DNA of 7,024 bases, from contig CAAEEI010000039.1 of the NCBI GenBank assembly GCA_900754855.1, positions 1 to 7,024 of the forward strand. Reading direction: 5' to 3'. A model generated the notes under the pieces. The model made no database searches. It was not told where the DNA came from and worked only from the letters and a program-made list of their open reading frames with translations. Positions 5,867-7,024 of the stretch are shown here, in pieces (position 1 is the stretch's first letter; each line of letters begins with the position of its first letter). The translations under genes and the position numbers were made by a program. This stretch comes from Lachnospiraceae bacterium (GTDB lineage Bacteria; Bacillota; Clostridia; Lachnospirales; Lachnospiraceae).

Positions 5867-6910
5867 ATGTTAAAAATTATTCTGGCGATTATTATTTTCA
5901 GCCTGATCATCATCGTGCATGAACTGGGACATTTTCTTCTGGCGAAGAAAAACGGCATTTGTGTGGAAGAGTTTTCCATAGGAATCGGTCCGACTATTTT
6001 TGGTATACAGAGGGGAGAAACGAAATATTCCGTGAAATGTCTTCCTTTTGGCGGTTGTTGTGTGATGCTGGGAGAGGATGGGGACAGTAATGACCCGAGA
6101 GCTTTTGGAAGTAAATCGGCCCTGGCCAGATTTTCGGTAATCTTTGCGGGACCATTTTTCAACTTTTTGCTGGCCTTTGTTCTGGCGCTTTTTGTCGTGG
6201 GTATCGGCGGCGCGGATCCGGCGGTGGTTGGTAAGGTAGATCAGACCAGCGCAGCTTATGAAGCGGGGATTCGAGAAGGAGACCGAATCCTTCGTCTGGA
6301 TGGTTCGAGGATTTATAATTTCAGAGAAATCAGTCTGTATAATCTCGTGCATACGGACACGCCGAAAGTGGATGTCACGTACGAAAGAGACGGGCAGAAG
6401 GAAACCGTGACCGTTGACCGGCATCGACAAAATGGCGCTTATTTACTGGGAATATCCATGACCGGCGACAGGGAGGAGATTGCTGTCGGGCCGCTGGGAA
6501 TTTTAAAATATGGCCTTTTGGAAGTGCGTTATCAGATTAAATCAACATTTGTCAGTCTGAAATATCTGTTCAGCGGAAAAGCATCCGTGAATGATTTATC
6601 CGGCCCGGTAGGCATCGTGAATATGATCGGCGATACCTACGAGGAATCCATCAGTTACGGCGTCATGGCGGCAACGATCAGTCTGCTTGGTTTTGCTATT
6701 TTACTCAGCGCCAATTTAGGGGTAATGAATCTTCTGCCGTTTCCGGCTCTGGATGGAGGAAGACTGGTATTCATTATTCTGGAGATGATAAGAAGAAAGA
6801 AGATCCCTCCGGAAAAAGAAGGAATGATTCATTTTGCCGGACTGGTCGTTCTTCTGGCCTTTATGGTCTTTATCATGGCCAATGATATTCGGAATATTTT
6901 CTTTAGTTAA
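5867..6910 (+). CDS. rseP: RseP/RasP-type site-2 intramembrane zinc metalloprotease
   Basis: Intramembrane protease that cuts membrane-embedded anti-sigma factors and remnant signal peptides; the Bacillus counterpart is RasP. The 347 residues contain the zinc motif HELGH (18-22) inside the first membrane segment, the conserved FGG (61-63) and MLGED (67-71) region, AGPFFNF (94-100) in the second segment, one PDZ domain at about 116-185 with AYEAGIREGDRIL, and the third zinc ligand in NLLPFPALDGGRL (288-300; Asp 296). A last membrane segment lies at about 321-340. One PDZ domain is normal for Gram-positive members, while E. coli RseP has two. The motif residues are intact, so it should be active. 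AGGAAGGA ends 6 bases before the ATG, and dxr stops 12 bases upstream, so it shares that operon. Its anti-sigma substrate is not in the window. Confidence 0.96.
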   Translation: MLKIILAIIIFSLIIIVHELGHFLLAKKNGICVEEFSIGIGPTIFGIQRGETKYSVKCLPFGGCCVMLGEDGDSNDPRAFGSKSALARFSVIFAGPFFNFLLAFVLALFVVGIGGADPAVVGKVDQTSAAYEAGIREGDRILRLDGSRIYNFREISLYNLVHTDTPKVDVTYERDGQKETVTVDRHRQNGAYLLGISMTGDREEIAVGPLGILKYGLLEVRYQIKSTFVSLKYLFSGKASVNDLSGPVGIVNMIGDTYEESISYGVMAATISLLGFAILLSANLGVMNLLPFPALDGGRLVFIILEMIRRKKIPPEKEGMIHFAGLVVLLAFMVFIMANDIRNIFFS

Positions 6911-6919
6911 TGTATATTT

Positions 6920-6971
6920 TGCCGCAGGGAGACCTGGTGGGGCTATCCCTCCGTTTTCCTGCGGCAGTTTT
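6920..6971 (+). terminator. Nested stem-loop after rseP, probable operon terminator
   Basis: TGCCGCAGG (6920-6928) pairs perfectly with CCTGCGGCA (6958-6966), a GC-rich 9-base stem, and G then TTTT (6968-6971) follows. The enclosed 29 bases can fold again: GGGG (6939-6942) with CCCT (6947-6950) around a CTAT loop, extended by GG (6936-6937) with CC (6951-6952) if T6938 bulges. The T run is short and separated from the stem by one base, and the loop is larger than in typical intrinsic terminators, so termination strength is uncertain. It sits 10 bases after the rseP stop. Confidence 0.6.
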
Positions 6972-7024
6972 ATGATGGTGCAGAAATTGTAATAAAGGAA
7001 TTTTTTCCTGCACGCAGATGGAAA

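Noticed and set aside
5870..6430. Long open frame (186 codons) on the - strand across rseP
   Set aside because: It lies wholly inside a clearly intact rseP gene, has no ribosome binding site I can see, and its translation shows no recognisable domain. It is a shadow of rseP codon use.
6967..7020. Possible promoter (TAATAA) with a small AGGAA/TTCCT hairpin and an ATG at 7018 for a next gene
   Set aside because: There is no good -35 box, the stem has only five pairs, and the ATG lacks a ribosome binding site. The window ends before any frame can be judged.

Overview
The window looks like core chromosome from a Gram-positive, low-to-moderate GC member of the Clostridia, most likely Lachnospiraceae. 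That placement is an inference. It rests on strong AGGAGG-type ribosome binding sites, frequent AGA codons, a lipoprotein (lipobox) foldase of the trigger-factor type, the style of the UMP kinase (for example its MDRTKADQIGMLATVMN segment), and the order uppS-cdsA-dxr-rseP, which is common in Firmicutes. All genes lie on the + strand. There is no sign of mobile DNA, CRISPR, tRNA or rRNA.

Layout. Positions 2-349 hold the C-terminal end of a SEL1/TPR-repeat protein that begins outside the window. Positions 396-1499 encode an exported lipoprotein with an FKBP-type prolyl isomerase domain and trigger-factor-like flanks. Next comes pyrH (UMP kinase, 1553-2266). A 173-base gap follows, carrying a good sigma-A-type promoter and a leader hairpin in front of frr (ribosome recycling factor, 2440-2985). 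A clear intrinsic terminator at 3041-3079 closes that unit. After about 90 bases a second operon begins: uppS (GTG start, 3172-3897), cdsA (3912-4721), dxr (4718-5854) and rseP (5867-6910). These are tightly packed: a 14-base gap, a 4-base overlap and a 12-base gap. A nested stem-loop with a short T run (6920-6971) follows rseP. The last 50 or so bases show no supportable gene.

How the genes fit together. pyrH and frr supply UDP precursors and ribosome recycling. The second operon is an envelope-lipid set. Dxr commits carbon to isoprenoid synthesis through the MEP pathway. UppS builds the C55 carrier lipid used for peptidoglycan and wall polymers. CdsA makes CDP-diacylglycerol for phospholipids. 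RseP is the intramembrane site-2 protease of envelope stress and signal-peptide turnover. The lipoprotein foldase also acts outside the membrane.

This is mainly an ordinary housekeeping region and I found no convincing new biological system. The points most worth checking are the lipoprotein trigger-factor relative, the frr promoter and structured leader, the absence of rpsB-tsf next to pyrH, and the nested hairpin after rseP where ispG is often found.
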